DNA from: Actinomadura mexicana
GTDB lineage: Bacteria; Actinomycetota; Actinomycetes; Streptosporangiales; Streptosporangiaceae
NCBI RefSeq assembly: GCF_900188105.1
Contig: NZ_FZNP01000005.1
Span: forward strand, 434,001 to 498,000
Direction: 5' to 3'
DNA length: 64,000 nucleotides
Below are positions 41,720 to 50,734 of this stretch, one piece after another. Numbering within the stretch: position 1 is the first letter of the stretch; every line of letters begins with the position of its first letter. A program made the translations under genes and the position numbers. Under the pieces are notes generated by a model. That model did not search any database, was not told the origin of the DNA, and saw only the letters and a list, made by a program, of their open reading frames with translations.

Positions 41720-43456
41720 GTGGAGCGCATGTCGCTCGCACTGCTCCCGACCCGCCGTCAAGCGCCGCCCGCCCCGCCCGGCCCCTCCCGGCCGCGCGCC
41801 CTGCCCTGGCTGCTCGCGGCCGGCTTTCTCGTGCAGGCGGCGGTCCGGCTCTGGCTCGCCTGGGCGCGGACCGCGCCGGCCGCGAACCCGGACGAGACCG
41901 GCTACCTGCTCGCGGCCCGCCTGCTGGCCGGCGGGCCGGGCGGCGACCTGTCCGGGAACACCTTCTACCAGGGCGGGTACCCGGTCCTGCTCGCCCCGGC
42001 CTTCTGGTTCTCCCACGACCCCGCGACGGTCTACACGACCGTGATGGCGATCAACGCGGTGCTGGGCGCGGCGCTGTTCCCCCTCGGGTACGCGGCGGCG
42101 CGCCGGTTCGGGCCGGGCCGCCGGTCCGCCCTGCCGCTGGCGTTCGCGGCGGCGCTGCTGCCCGCGACGACGTTCTTCGGCGCCTTCGCGCTCGCCGACG
42201 CCGTCCTGCCGGCACTCGTCCTGGCGTGGCTGCTGGCGCTGGACCGATTCGTCCGGAACGGCCGGGCCGGGGACGCCGCCCTCGCGAGCCTGTTCGCGTC
42301 CTGCACGGCCGCCGTGCACACCCGTGGGACGGTCCTGCTCGCCGTCCACGCCGCAGCCCTCGTGGTCATGGCCCTGCCCGGGCGCCGGCGGATCCGCGCC
42401 GCGCTGGCCGGGGGCGCGGTCGCGCTCACCGGGTACGCGGCGGGTGCGGCGCTGAACGCGCACGTCCGCGCCGAGCTCTACCCGCGCGGCACGCGGGACC
42501 TCGCCGGGATCCTGACGTCCCGCCTGACCACGGTCTCCGGGCAGGAGTGGGCGCTGTCGGGCGCGGCGGGGCAGGTCTGGTACCTCGTCGTCTCCACCTG
42601 GGGACTGGCGGGCGCCGGGCTGGTGGCGGTCGCGGCGGTCCTCGCGCGGCGGCGGACGCCCGCGGCGGACAGGATCATGGCGGGCGTGCTGCTCGCCGCG
42701 ACCTGCGGGATCGCCTACGCCTCCTCGGCCGCGCTGCCTGACGAGCACCGGGTGGGCAACTTCGCCTACGGCCGCTACCTGGCGTGCGTGGCGCTGGTCT
42801 ACGCCCTCGCCGGGGCCGCCGCCCTCGCGCGCCTCACCACCGGCAGGGCGGTCGGCCTGGCGGCGGCGGGGGCGCTCCTGCTGGAAGGGTTGGGCCTGCT
42901 GGTCACCGCCTACGCGGGCGAGCGGCTCCGCACCCACGTCTTCATCGGGTTCGACTTCCCCGAGGTCACGTTCCTGACCGCCGACCGGGGTGCGCTGCAC
43001 CCGCACGAGGCGGCACTCGCCGCGCTCGCCCTGCTCGGCGGCCTGCTCGTGCTGTCCAGGCTGAGATGGACGGCCTTGACGGCCGCCGCGCTCGCCGGGG
43101 TGAACCTCGCGGCGCTGACGTTCGCGATGGGGCCGCACGCGCGGCGCGTCCCGGCCGAGCCCCCGCTGCCCGGCCCGGCCTCGGGCGGGGTCGTCGCGGA
43201 CCCGTCGCTCGACTGGGCCGTCAGGACCGCGCTGATGTACCCGGTGTGGTGGACGCGCCTCGGCGCCTTCGACGTCCGCGCCGGGCGGCCGCCCGCCCCG
43301 GGCGTGTGCACGGTCGTCGTGCCCCTCCCGGACGGGACGCCGCCCGAGGCGTCCTGGCCCGCGCGTCCGGCGGGCTGGCGGCCGCACGCGGGACGGTTCT
43401 GGTCGTCGTCCTGGGTGAGCTGGCACGCCCCGTCCTGCCCGGGTGCGGGTCAGTAG
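41720..43456 (+). CDS. GT-C-like multi-pass membrane protein
   Basis: This 578-residue membrane protein has about eleven hydrophobic segments. After the first helix the loop NPDETGYLLAARLLAGG carries the Asp-Glu pair seen in GT-C glycosyltransferases (GT39/GT83-like, ArnT type), which use lipid-linked sugars. The following YQGGYPVLLAP also fits. A C-terminal soluble tail is rich in Pro and Trp. The start is GTG 41720 or ATG 41729. It is divergent from the two-component operon, with 92 bases between them. Catalysis is inferred from one motif, so the call is general. It overlaps the end of the convergent baeRF gene by 7 bases. Confidence 0.72.
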   Translation: MERMSLALLPTRRQAPPAPPGPSRPRALPWLLAAGFLVQAAVRLWLAWARTAPAANPDETGYLLAARLLAGGPGGDLSGNTFYQGGYPVLLAPAFWFSHDPATVYTTVMAINAVLGAALFPLGYAAARRFGPGRRSALPLAFAAALLPATTFFGAFALADAVLPALVLAWLLALDRFVRNGRAGDAALASLFASCTAAVHTRGTVLLAVHAAALVVMALPGRRRIRAALAGGAVALTGYAAGAALNAHVRAELYPRGTRDLAGILTSRLTTVSGQEWALSGAAGQVWYLVVSTWGLAGAGLVAVAAVLARRRTPAADRIMAGVLLAATCGIAYASSAALPDEHRVGNFAYGRYLACVALVYALAGAAALARLTTGRAVGLAAAGALLLEGLGLLVTAYAGERLRTHVFIGFDFPEVTFLTADRGALHPHEAALAALALLGGLLVLSRLRWTALTAAALAGVNLAALTFAMGPHARRVPAEPPLPGPASGGVVADPSLDWAVRTALMYPVWWTRLGAFDVRAGRPPAPGVCTVVVPLPDGTPPEASWPARPAGWRPHAGRFWSSSWVSWHAPSCPGAGQ

Positions 43457-44547
43457 CGCGTCACCAGCGCGATCCGGTCGTGGTCGATGAGGAAGCCGTC
43501 CGAGACGAAGGTGACCTCGCCCCCGTACTCCAGCACCGTCTCGATCACGTGGTCCACGGCGTCGTCGACGACGTCCGCGCCCTTGAGCACGCCGGGCATG
43601 CCCTCCACCGGGATCAGCTCGCCCTCGGTCCGCACCGCGGGCGCGTAGTAGCCGCGCTCCACGACCAGGTGCTCGCCGCGGCCCTCCTCCACCAGTTCGG
43701 TCACCTCGCACAGCCCGCCCGCGTACCGCTGGATGCTGCGCGCCGCCTCCAGCTCCGACAGCACGCCGACCTCGCGGAGGTCCTCGTAGGCGGCGAGCGC
43801 GGGCCGGGCCGCCTCGGCGAGCGCGCTCGGCGAGACGCCCTCGAAGCTGCCGTCGACGCGTCCCGCCACGGTGACGTGCGGCCCGGCGACCTCGTCGAAG
43901 ACGGCCTGGTGCCGCGTGACGCCGGCGACGATCAGCGGACGGGGGTCCCGCGCGAGGACGCGTTCGAGGGCGGCCACCACGTCCCGCATGGCCTGGCGGC
44001 GCCGCTCGCCCTCGCCGCCCTGCGCGGCCCGCCGCGCCTGCCGTCCGGCGCTCGCCTCGTCGATCGGCTCGGGCTCGACGGGGAAGCCGCCGCGGGCGTG
44101 CTCGGTCAGCTCCGCGCCGAGGCCGCTCCACAGCCGCGTCCGGTGGTCCGACAGGGACAGCAGCCAGTAGCGCGGCGTGCGGGTGAAGGCGGCCACGAGG
44201 TCGCGGGTGGCGAACCCGGTGTCGACGACCACCCGCTCGTCCACGGGCTGGCCGATCGCGAACGCGTGGTGCTCGCCGTGCGGGGCGGCGAACAGCACCA
44301 GCGCGTCGGAGGCGTGCCGCGGGTCGACCTCGCCCGCGGCGCGCTCCAGTCCCCTGACGACGTGGTCGGCGGCGTCGGGCGCGACCCTCGGGTCGTCGTG
44401 GAGGCGGCGCCGCACCTCCCCCAGCAGGTTCCGCAGCCGGATGCGGTCCTGCCGGCCGTCCCGGGCGGAGCGGTGCGTCGGCATCAGCACCGACACCGCG
44501 GGGTACGGCCTCGGCTTGCGCAGCCCGGACAGGGTGACAGCGTCCAT
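43450..44547 (-). CDS. baeRF domain protein (release-factor-like)
   Basis: This 365-residue soluble protein starts at the ATG at 44547, preceded by GGGGG. It matches the bacterial archaeo-eukaryotic release factor (baeRF) families: YPAVSVLMPTHR, NLLGEVRRRLHDD, then YWLLSLSDHRTRLWSGLGAELTE, a baeRF core of RNaseH-like fold, and a C-terminal L7Ae-like region (LVEEGRGEHLVVERGYYAPA, DDAVDHVIETVLEYGGEVTFVSDGFL). Such proteins are thought to act on stalled or hibernating ribosomes, but the evidence is sparse. An open frame extends upstream to 44805 without a plausible start. Its 259-base upstream gap is AT-rich near the start. Confidence 0.85.
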   Translation of the reverse strand: MDAVTLSGLRKPRPYPAVSVLMPTHRSARDGRQDRIRLRNLLGEVRRRLHDDPRVAPDAADHVVRGLERAAGEVDPRHASDALVLFAAPHGEHHAFAIGQPVDERVVVDTGFATRDLVAAFTRTPRYWLLSLSDHRTRLWSGLGAELTEHARGGFPVEPEPIDEASAGRQARRAAQGGEGERRRQAMRDVVAALERVLARDPRPLIVAGVTRHQAVFDEVAGPHVTVAGRVDGSFEGVSPSALAEAARPALAAYEDLREVGVLSELEAARSIQRYAGGLCEVTELVEEGRGEHLVVERGYYAPAVRTEGELIPVEGMPGVLKGADVVDDAVDHVIETVLEYGGEVTFVSDGFLIDHDRIALVTRY

Positions 44548-44806
44548 GATCCCCCGATCGTCGCGCTTCTTTGTTTCTGTCTCTTTTGTAGCGACCTGTG
44601 GGTAAATGAGGTGTAAGCACCGTCCGAATTGCGGGCCGGGACACCCCGCTCGCCGCCTCGCCCCGCCGCCGGGACGCGTCAGACCCGCTCGATCACCGGG
44701 CCGGCCGGCGCCGATCCCGAGCTCGACCCGTCCGCCGGTGAGCCGGTCGGCTGGCGACCTCCCGGGCGAGCAGGTAGGCGTTCCGAAGTCGTCGCGGGAG
44801 ACCATC

Positions 44807-45457
44807 TCACCCCGGCGTGATGAAGGCCGTCTCGTAGGCGAAGATCACCGCCTGGGTCCGGTCCCGGGCCTGCAGCTTGGCGAGGATGTTCCCGACGTGC
44901 GTCTTCACCGTCTGCGGGCTGACGAAGAGCTCGCCGGCGATCTCCGCGTTCGAGTGGCCCTTGGCCATCAGCCGCAGCACGTCCCCCTCCCGCTCGGTGA
45001 GCCGGCCGTGCCAGGCCGCGCCCTCGGCGCCGGACGGCCCGTGCCGCTGGGCCAGCTCCCGGATCGCCGCCGGGAACAGCAGGCTGTCGCCGTGCGCGAC
45101 CATCCGGATCGCCTGCAGGATCTCCCCGGGCCGCGTCCGCTTGAGCAGGAAGCCGTTGGCGCCCGCCTTCAGCGCGTCGTAGACGTACTCGTCGTTCTCG
45201 AACGTGGTGACGACGATGATCCGCGGCGGCTCCGGCACGGTGGCGAGGATGTGGCGGGTGGCCTGGATGCCGTCGAGCCGCGGCATCCGCACGTCCATCA
45301 GCACGACGTCGGGGCGCAGCCGCCGCACCTCGCCCGCCACCTCCGTGCCGTCGGACGCCTCGCCGACGACGGCCAGGTCGTCCTCGGCGCCGATGATGGC
45401 GGCGAGCCCCGCCCGGATCAGCCGCTCGTCGTCGACCAGCAGAACCTTGATCGTCAT
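44807..45457 (-). CDS. NarL/LuxR-family response regulator
   Basis: This 216-residue regulator has a receiver domain (VLLVDDERLIRAG; phospho-Asp in VVLMDVRMPRLDG; Thr in VVTTFENDEYVYDALKAGANGFLLKR with the Lys) and a C-terminal LuxR helix-turn-helix (LTEREGDVLRLMAKGHSNAEIAGELFVSPQTVKTHVGNILAKL). It overlaps the kinase gene by 4 bases (ATGA at 45454-45457), so the pair is translationally coupled. Start ATG at 45457. Targets unknown. Confidence 0.95.
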   Translation of the reverse strand: MTIKVLLVDDERLIRAGLAAIIGAEDDLAVVGEASDGTEVAGEVRRLRPDVVLMDVRMPRLDGIQATRHILATVPEPPRIIVVTTFENDEYVYDALKAGANGFLLKRTRPGEILQAIRMVAHGDSLLFPAAIRELAQRHGPSGAEGAAWHGRLTEREGDVLRLMAKGHSNAEIAGELFVSPQTVKTHVGNILAKLQARDRTQAVIFAYETAFITPG

Positions 45458-46686
45458 GACCCGGACCTTAGCGGCAGCGAGACGCGGAACCGCCAGCGGT
45501 CGCCGTCGGCCCCGGCGCTCATCTCACCGCGCAGCACGGTGACGCGCTCGCGGACCCCGCCGAGGCCGCGGCCGCCGCCGTGGCCGGCGCCCTCGCCGCG
45601 GGTCGTGCCGAGCGGATTGGTCATCTCGACCTCCAGCCGTTCCCCGTCGGTGCCGAGCCGCAGCCGCACCGGCACCTTCCCCGCATGCCGGAGGGCGTTC
45701 GTCAGGCCCTCCTGGACGATCCGGTAGGCCTCCCTCGACACCGCCGCCGGGACGTGCTCCACCTCCGGGTCCACCTCGGCGTCCAGCACCACCCCGGCGA
45801 TCCGCGTCTGCTCCAGCAGCCGTCCGAGGTCCTTCAGCGTGGCCTGCGGGGCCGGGCGGGACCGTTCGTCGCGCAGCAGCCCGAGCACGTGGTCGAGGTC
45901 CTCCAGCGCGGCCCGGGCCGAGTCCTCGATCGCGGCGAGCGCCTCGCGGGCGAACGCCGGGTCGCTGTCCAGCACCCGCCCGGCCGCCCCCGCCTGCAGG
46001 GTCACCACGCTGAGCGCGTGCCCCACCGAGTCGTGCAGCTCCCTCGCCAGCCGGTTGCGTTCGGCGAGCCTGACGGCCTCGGCCCGCATCCCGGCCAGCC
46101 GCTCGGCGGCGGACGGCCCGAGGAAGACCGGCGCCAGCCGGGCCAGCAGCACGCCCGCCCCCACGATCAGTGCGAGCAGCAGGGCCAGCGACGCCAGCCC
46201 GATCAGCGGCGCGGGCCACTGGTGCCAGGCGTCCTGCCAGCCCCAGGACTGCAGGAACCGGGTGTCCCAGCTCACCACCGGCGCGAGGATCATCACCACG
46301 GCGGCCGGCGGGACGACCAGGCTCAGCCCGCTGACCACCACGCCCGTGCCGAGGTGCAGCGTGAACCACGCGGCGGCGCGGCCGCGGCTCTCCCAGGAGG
46401 CCGCCGAGCCGGGCGCGAGCGCGACGGCGGGGCCCCTGAGCAGTTCCTTGGCCAGAGAGCTCTCCAGCAGCCGCACCGTCGGGACGAGCCCGGTGACGAA
46501 CGTCGCCGCGGCCGGCATGACGACCAGCATCAGCACGGCCTTGACGAGGTCGTTGCCCACCGGCAGCAGCGGGATCATGCTGATCGCCAGGAACCAGTAC
46601 GGCATCAGCAGCGCGCCGCCCACGACGAGGTGGGACCAGCGCTGCCAGGTCGTCCGCTCGATCAGCGGGCGGAGCACGCGGAGCAC
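45454..46686 (-). CDS. NarL-type membrane sensor kinase
   Basis: This 410-residue kinase has a GTG start at 46686 with AGGATCGG upstream. Four to five transmembrane segments fill the first about 200 residues. The HisKA_3 dimerisation domain contains ERNRLARELHDSVGHALSVVTLQAG with the phospho-His, followed by a HATPase (EAYRIVQEGLTNALRHAG, GRGLGGVRERVTVLRGEM). It is the typical partner of LuxR-type regulators in actinomycetes; the signal is perceived within or near the membrane. It precedes the regulator gene with a 4-base overlap. Confidence 0.94.
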   Translation of the reverse strand: MLRVLRPLIERTTWQRWSHLVVGGALLMPYWFLAISMIPLLPVGNDLVKAVLMLVVMPAAATFVTGLVPTVRLLESSLAKELLRGPAVALAPGSAASWESRGRAAAWFTLHLGTGVVVSGLSLVVPPAAVVMILAPVVSWDTRFLQSWGWQDAWHQWPAPLIGLASLALLLALIVGAGVLLARLAPVFLGPSAAERLAGMRAEAVRLAERNRLARELHDSVGHALSVVTLQAGAAGRVLDSDPAFAREALAAIEDSARAALEDLDHVLGLLRDERSRPAPQATLKDLGRLLEQTRIAGVVLDAEVDPEVEHVPAAVSREAYRIVQEGLTNALRHAGKVPVRLRLGTDGERLEVEMTNPLGTTRGEGAGHGGGRGLGGVRERVTVLRGEMSAGADGDRWRFRVSLPLRSGS

Positions 46687-46744
46687 GTTCCGATCCTGGC
46701 AGAAGCGGCGGCGGGGCCACTCCCCCGCGCGGGGGAGAGCGCGC

Positions 46745-48793
46745 TCACGCCTTGTCCTTCTCCCCGGCCGCGCGCCCCCCGGCGGTGCGGTCGCGCTCGG
46801 CGAGCCTGGCCAGCCGCGCGTTGTAGGCGGCGAGCTCGTCGTCCTCGGGGCGCCCCCCGGCCTTCGCGGCCCGGTCGGCCTTGCGGTCCATGCGCCGCGC
46901 CTGCCGCTGGTCGTGGACGTACCACTGGAAGGCCAGCACGATCAGGACGATGAACGTCGGCACCTCGCCGAAGCCCCACGCGATGGCGCCGCCGGTGTGC
47001 TGGTCGTGCAGGATCGTGGTGCCCCACGGCGGGTCGACGGCGGTGTACCAGCCGCGGGCGAGCGCCTGGCTCATGTTCATCAGGGCGATGCCGAAGAACG
47101 CGTGGAACGGCATCGTGACGAACAGCAGCAGGAGGCGGGCCGGATAGGGCAGCTTCCGCGGCGCCGGGTCGACGCCGAGCAGCACCCAGAAGAACAGGGA
47201 GCCGCTGGCCAGGAAGTGGACCGTCATCGCGATGTGGCCGAGATGGTTGCGCATGGCGGCCTCGAACAGCGGCGTGAAGTACAGCGCGAACGTGCTCACC
47301 ACGAAGATGACCGTGGCGACCGCGGGATGGGCGATGACCGCGAGGTACCGGCTGTGCAGCACGGCGGTGAGCCACTCGCGCGGGCCGCGGTCGCCGCGCA
47401 CGCGGGCGGGCTTGAGCGCCCGCAGCGCCAGCGTCGCCGGGGCGCCGACGACCAGGAAGATCGGCGTCAGCATGTTCAGCACCATGTGCTGCGCCATGTG
47501 CACGCTGAACAGGATCGGGGCGTACCTGGCGACGCCGGTCTGGGTGACGGCCACGATCGTCAGGAGCCCGATGAGCCAGGACGCGGTGCGCCCCCAGGAC
47601 CAGGAGTCGCCGCGCCGCCGCAGCCGGACGACGGCGGCGAGGTAGAGCCCGCCGAGGACGGCGACGAGGGTGGCGAAGAACAGGTCGAACTGCCCCAGCG
47701 TCAGCAGCCGCACCGGGGTGACCTGCGGGGGCATGGCGTAGCCGAGCAGCGACTCGACCGCGGACTCCGGCTCGGCCGGCGCGGGCGGCGCGGTCCGGGC
47801 CAGCGCGACGGCCAGGCCCATGGTGGCGCCCATCACGGCGGCCTCGACGGACGCGAACCGGGCGAACGCCCCCGGCCTGCCGTCCGCCACCGCGGGCAGC
47901 GTCCGCGTCCGGTGCCACCAGCCGAACCAGCCGAGCAGGCAGAACGCGATGATCTTGCCGAGTGCGAGCCGCCCGTAGTCGGTCTCGACCAGCTCCCGCG
48001 GGTCCGGCAGCCGGGCGATCACGTTCACCAGGCCGCTGGCGCCGACGGTGACGTAGCACCACAGGGCCATCCGGCTGAACCGCTCCGCCACCAGCGGCAG
48101 CCGGTCGCGGCGCAGCAGCGCGTGGGCGCCGACGACGGCGAGCCCGCCGACCCACGGGGCGACCGCGGCGACGTGCAGGGCGACGCCGGTCGTCGCGACG
48201 GAGTGGTTGGCGGCCGAGGCCGAGTGCCCGGTGAGCGGCGCGGGCAGCAGCGCGATCCCGGCCAGGGCGAGCAGCCCGAACGCGGCGGCGGGCGTGGTGG
48301 TCGTGCGGGCCAGCAGCGCCACCACGACGGCGAGCAGCACCACGACCATGAGGGCGGTGCCCTGCGGCAGCGAGCCGACGTAGCTGCTCAGTTCGCTGCC
48401 GGTGAGGACGTCGCCGGCCGGCTGGCCGAGCACGTCCGCGACGGTGAACACGAGCGTGGCCGCCGCGGCGGCGGCCCAGGCGGCGGCGATCCAGGAGGCG
48501 GCGTTCAGGTAGCCGAGGGAATCCTTGGACAACCGGGGGGCGGCGCGCCCGCCCTCGACGGGGAGGAACGCGGCCGCGGCCAGCAGGGAGCCGACGGTCA
48601 GCGCGGACAGCAGGTCCATCGCCGCCCGGGAGACCGGCAGCCCCCACCGGGTGAGGGCGCCCGCGTCGCCGAGGCCGGGGATGACCTTCTCGGTGACCGA
48701 GCCGCCGAGGACGAGCCCGGCCACCAGCAGGGCGGCGCACGCGGCCAGGGCGGCCGCCCCCGCCCGCCAGACGGCCAGGCTCCCCCTACTCAC
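46745..48793 (-). CDS. CopD-CtaG fusion membrane protein
   Basis: This 682-residue integral membrane protein joins two families. Residues about 20-380 match CopD (copper import: MDLLSALTVGSLLAAAAFLP, TGHSASAANHSVATTGVALHVAAVAPWVGGLAVVG, FSRMALWCYVTVGASGLVNVI). From about 390 on it matches caa3_CtaG (FSVHMAQHMVLNMLTPIFLVVGAPATLALRAL, LYFTPLFEAAMRN, FHAFFGIALMNM), with histidines within helices. About fourteen transmembrane segments. The GTG at 48793 overlaps the copC stop codon by 8 bases and sets the start. The tail is highly charged. It probably moves copper across the membrane for cytochrome oxidase or copper homeostasis. Confidence 0.9.
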   Translation of the reverse strand: MSRGSLAVWRAGAAALAACAALLVAGLVLGGSVTEKVIPGLGDAGALTRWGLPVSRAAMDLLSALTVGSLLAAAAFLPVEGGRAAPRLSKDSLGYLNAASWIAAAWAAAAAATLVFTVADVLGQPAGDVLTGSELSSYVGSLPQGTALMVVVLLAVVVALLARTTTTPAAAFGLLALAGIALLPAPLTGHSASAANHSVATTGVALHVAAVAPWVGGLAVVGAHALLRRDRLPLVAERFSRMALWCYVTVGASGLVNVIARLPDPRELVETDYGRLALGKIIAFCLLGWFGWWHRTRTLPAVADGRPGAFARFASVEAAVMGATMGLAVALARTAPPAPAEPESAVESLLGYAMPPQVTPVRLLTLGQFDLFFATLVAVLGGLYLAAVVRLRRRGDSWSWGRTASWLIGLLTIVAVTQTGVARYAPILFSVHMAQHMVLNMLTPIFLVVGAPATLALRALKPARVRGDRGPREWLTAVLHSRYLAVIAHPAVATVIFVVSTFALYFTPLFEAAMRNHLGHIAMTVHFLASGSLFFWVLLGVDPAPRKLPYPARLLLLFVTMPFHAFFGIALMNMSQALARGWYTAVDPPWGTTILHDQHTGGAIAWGFGEVPTFIVLIVLAFQWYVHDQRQARRMDRKADRAAKAGGRPEDDELAAYNARLARLAERDRTAGGRAAGEKDKA

Positions 48794-49424
48794 CGCCGGA
48801 TGCCGCCTGGTGCTTGCGCTTGGCACGGAACACGATGACCACGCCGATGCCGACGCCGACGAGCAGACCCGCGATGATCAGCACCCACAGGAGCATTCCG
48901 GGGCCGGAGTCCTCCTCGGCCGCGGTCTTCTGCTGGTCGGCCCTGAGCGGCTGCTCGTCGGTGTTGGCGGCCGGGCCCGTCTGCTCCTCGGCGCCGACCC
49001 CGCCCGCCGAGGGCGCGGACGAGGCGGCCGGCGTGGCGCCGGCCCCGGTCACGCTGAACGTCAGGTCGGCGCCCTCGATCGGGTGCCCGTCCTCGCCGAC
49101 GACCCGGTAGGCGACCGTGTAGGAGCCGGCGGGCAGCGGGCCGGACAGCCGCTGCGTGACCTTGGTCCCGGCGCGCTGGGCCGCGCCCGCCTGGAACTCC
49201 TTCTTCTTCCCGTCGCTGACGACGACCTTCGCCACACTGATCTTGTCGCTGAAGACCAGGGTGACCTCGGTGACCGCGTCCGCCGCCTTGCCCTTCCCGG
49301 GCGTGCTGCCGACCAGCTTCGTGTGCGCCATCGCGGGCGGCGCGGTGACGGCGCCGAAGGCGAGGGCGGCGGCGGCGATCAGACCGAGGCGGCGCAGGGG
49401 CCGGCGGGACTTGAGCATGTTCAT
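48786..49424 (-). CDS. CopC-domain copper-binding exported protein
   Basis: This 212-residue protein has a Sec signal at 1-33 ending AMA; the mature N-terminus begins with His34 (AHTKLVGSTPG), the classic first copper ligand of CopC. The beta-sandwich continues to DGHPIEGADLTF (His114), supplying the other ligands. A long Ala/Ser/Glu linker and one C-terminal helix (about 182-204, LLWVLIIAGLLVGVGIGVVIVF) anchor it to the outer face of the membrane. It is first in a two-gene unit with the CopD-CtaG protein and should hand copper to it. An ATG at 49418 is also possible. Confidence 0.93.
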   Translation of the reverse strand: MNMLKSRRPLRRLGLIAAAALAFGAVTAPPAMAHTKLVGSTPGKGKAADAVTEVTLVFSDKISVAKVVVSDGKKKEFQAGAAQRAGTKVTQRLSGPLPAGSYTVAYRVVGEDGHPIEGADLTFSVTGAGATPAASSAPSAGGVGAEEQTGPAANTDEQPLRADQQKTAAEEDSGPGMLLWVLIIAGLLVGVGIGVVIVFRAKRKHQAASGGE

Positions 49425-49535
49425 GGAGGGCCGGGTTCTCTAGTGAGTCGAAGGGCTCCGTCTACCCTACTGAGCCCGCCACCATGACACGTCCCGGGTC
49501 GCGCGATGGCGCGAACCGGAAGAAAGCGGCGCCGG

Positions 49536-50651
49536 TCAGTTGCACCCGCAGTCGCAGTCGCAGCAGTCGCACGAGTCGCAGCAGTCACAGCAGTCGCAGC
49601 AGCCGGAGCAGTCGCAGCAGCTCCCGTCGCAGCCGTCGGCGTGCCGGGAGCACCAGCAGCGGTCGTCGCACGAGTCGCCGTGGTGATCGCTCCACTCGGG
49701 CTGGAAGATCCCGCAGGTGACGCAGACCAGCGTCCCGGTGAAGCACGGGATCGGCCAGCCGGGGCGCGGGGGCCGCGGCCCCCGCCTGGCCAGGCTCGCG
49801 GGGCCGGCGAAGGCGCGCTCGACCGAGCGGTCCGCCTCGCGGTCCAGCAGGGCCCGGACGAGGCGCGGCCTCTCCGTCTCCAGCTCGGCGAGCGCGAGCC
49901 GCAGCCCGTGCAGCGCGCCGTCGGCGTGCCGGCGGGCCTCGTCGAGGGTGGTGCCGGTGGCGAGGAGGGGGTTGTACGCGCCCGCCGCCTCGTCCTCGGC
50001 GAGGTCCTCGACGGCGTCGATGAGGTGGGCGAGGCGCCCGAAGAAGCGGCCGGCCTCGGCGAGCGTCTCGGCGTTGCCCTCCCTGCCCGCCAGGACGGCC
50101 GTGTGCGCGAACACAGCGGCGACGGCGGTCTCGGTGGGCTCGGTCAGGTCGAGGAGCCCGAGGCCGGGGGCCGCTTCCAGGAGCGGCTGCCGGGCGACCG
50201 CCTCGCGCAGGGTCGCCGGGTCGAATCCGACGGCGGCGCCCGTGCGGCCGCCCGCGGCGTCCCACCGGTCGGCCATCCGCCCGGCCGCGGCGGCGACGAG
50301 CCGCCGCGCGTACGGCCCGTCGCCGTCGGCCACGTGGTCGCGGGTCTTGCCGGCGGCCAGCAGCAGGGACGCGGCGGCGGCGAGCTGCGCGCCCTGCGCC
50401 CGCGCGGTGACGACCTCGGCGGTCTTCATCCCGCGCAGGGCGCACGGACCGGCCTTGCGGCGCGGCGACAGCTCCGGCGCCTGCGCCTCCACCAGCACCG
50501 ACACGAGCAGGCCGTCGTAGTTGGTGACGAGCCGCGCGGCCTGGCCGTGCTCGGCCCGCAGCGTCAGGCACAGCCCGCACAGGTGGGCCATCCAGTCCTT
50601 GAACAGGGACCCGCACAGAACATGACGGCAGGGCCGAACAACACCGAACAC
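49536..50651 (-). CDS. DUF5685-like protein with Cys-rich tail
   Basis: The GTG at 50651 is favoured because GGGGGAG lies six bases upstream and it begins the family sequence FGVVRPCRHVLCGSLFKDWMAHLCGLCLTLR. That gives 371 residues; an ATG at 50666 is also open. The helical body (about 30-300) has the polyprenyl-synthase-like acidic helices seen in DUF5685 (HLIDAVEDLAEDE, YNPLLATG). The last 44 residues are extreme: 19 are cysteines, mostly in CC, CD and DC pairs, like a metallothionein. Several more cysteines occur before it (VCVTCG, RPCRH, CGLC). I infer metal binding, perhaps iron-sulfur or zinc. No partner gene is evident. Confidence 0.85.
   Translation of the reverse strand: MFGVVRPCRHVLCGSLFKDWMAHLCGLCLTLRAEHGQAARLVTNYDGLLVSVLVEAQAPELSPRRKAGPCALRGMKTAEVVTARAQGAQLAAAASLLLAAGKTRDHVADGDGPYARRLVAAAAGRMADRWDAAGGRTGAAVGFDPATLREAVARQPLLEAAPGLGLLDLTEPTETAVAAVFAHTAVLAGREGNAETLAEAGRFFGRLAHLIDAVEDLAEDEAAGAYNPLLATGTTLDEARRHADGALHGLRLALAELETERPRLVRALLDREADRSVERAFAGPASLARRGPRPPRPGWPIPCFTGTLVCVTCGIFQPEWSDHHGDSCDDRCWCSRHADGCDGSCCDCSGCCDCCDCCDSCDCCDCDCGCN
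49540..49640. repeat. Triplet-like CAG/GTC-rich low-complexity DNA
   Basis: The Cys-rich tail is encoded by imprecise tandem units of GCAGTCGCA and GCAGCAGTC type, giving repeated TGC and GAC codons on the coding strand. Such DNA is prone to slip, so the tail length may vary among strains. Confidence 0.6.
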
Positions 50652-50734
50652 GAACAACTCCCCCATCTCACGCCGACCGCAGCATTATTCATGGACGCGG
50701 CGGAGCGCGAAACGGTTCGGCCGGAACGATCCGA

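Noticed and set aside
43450-44805. N-terminal extension of the baeRF protein to 44805
   Set aside because: The added 86 residues are low-complexity Gly/Arg/Pro and cross the AT-rich promoter-like region; family homology begins at the ATG at 44547.
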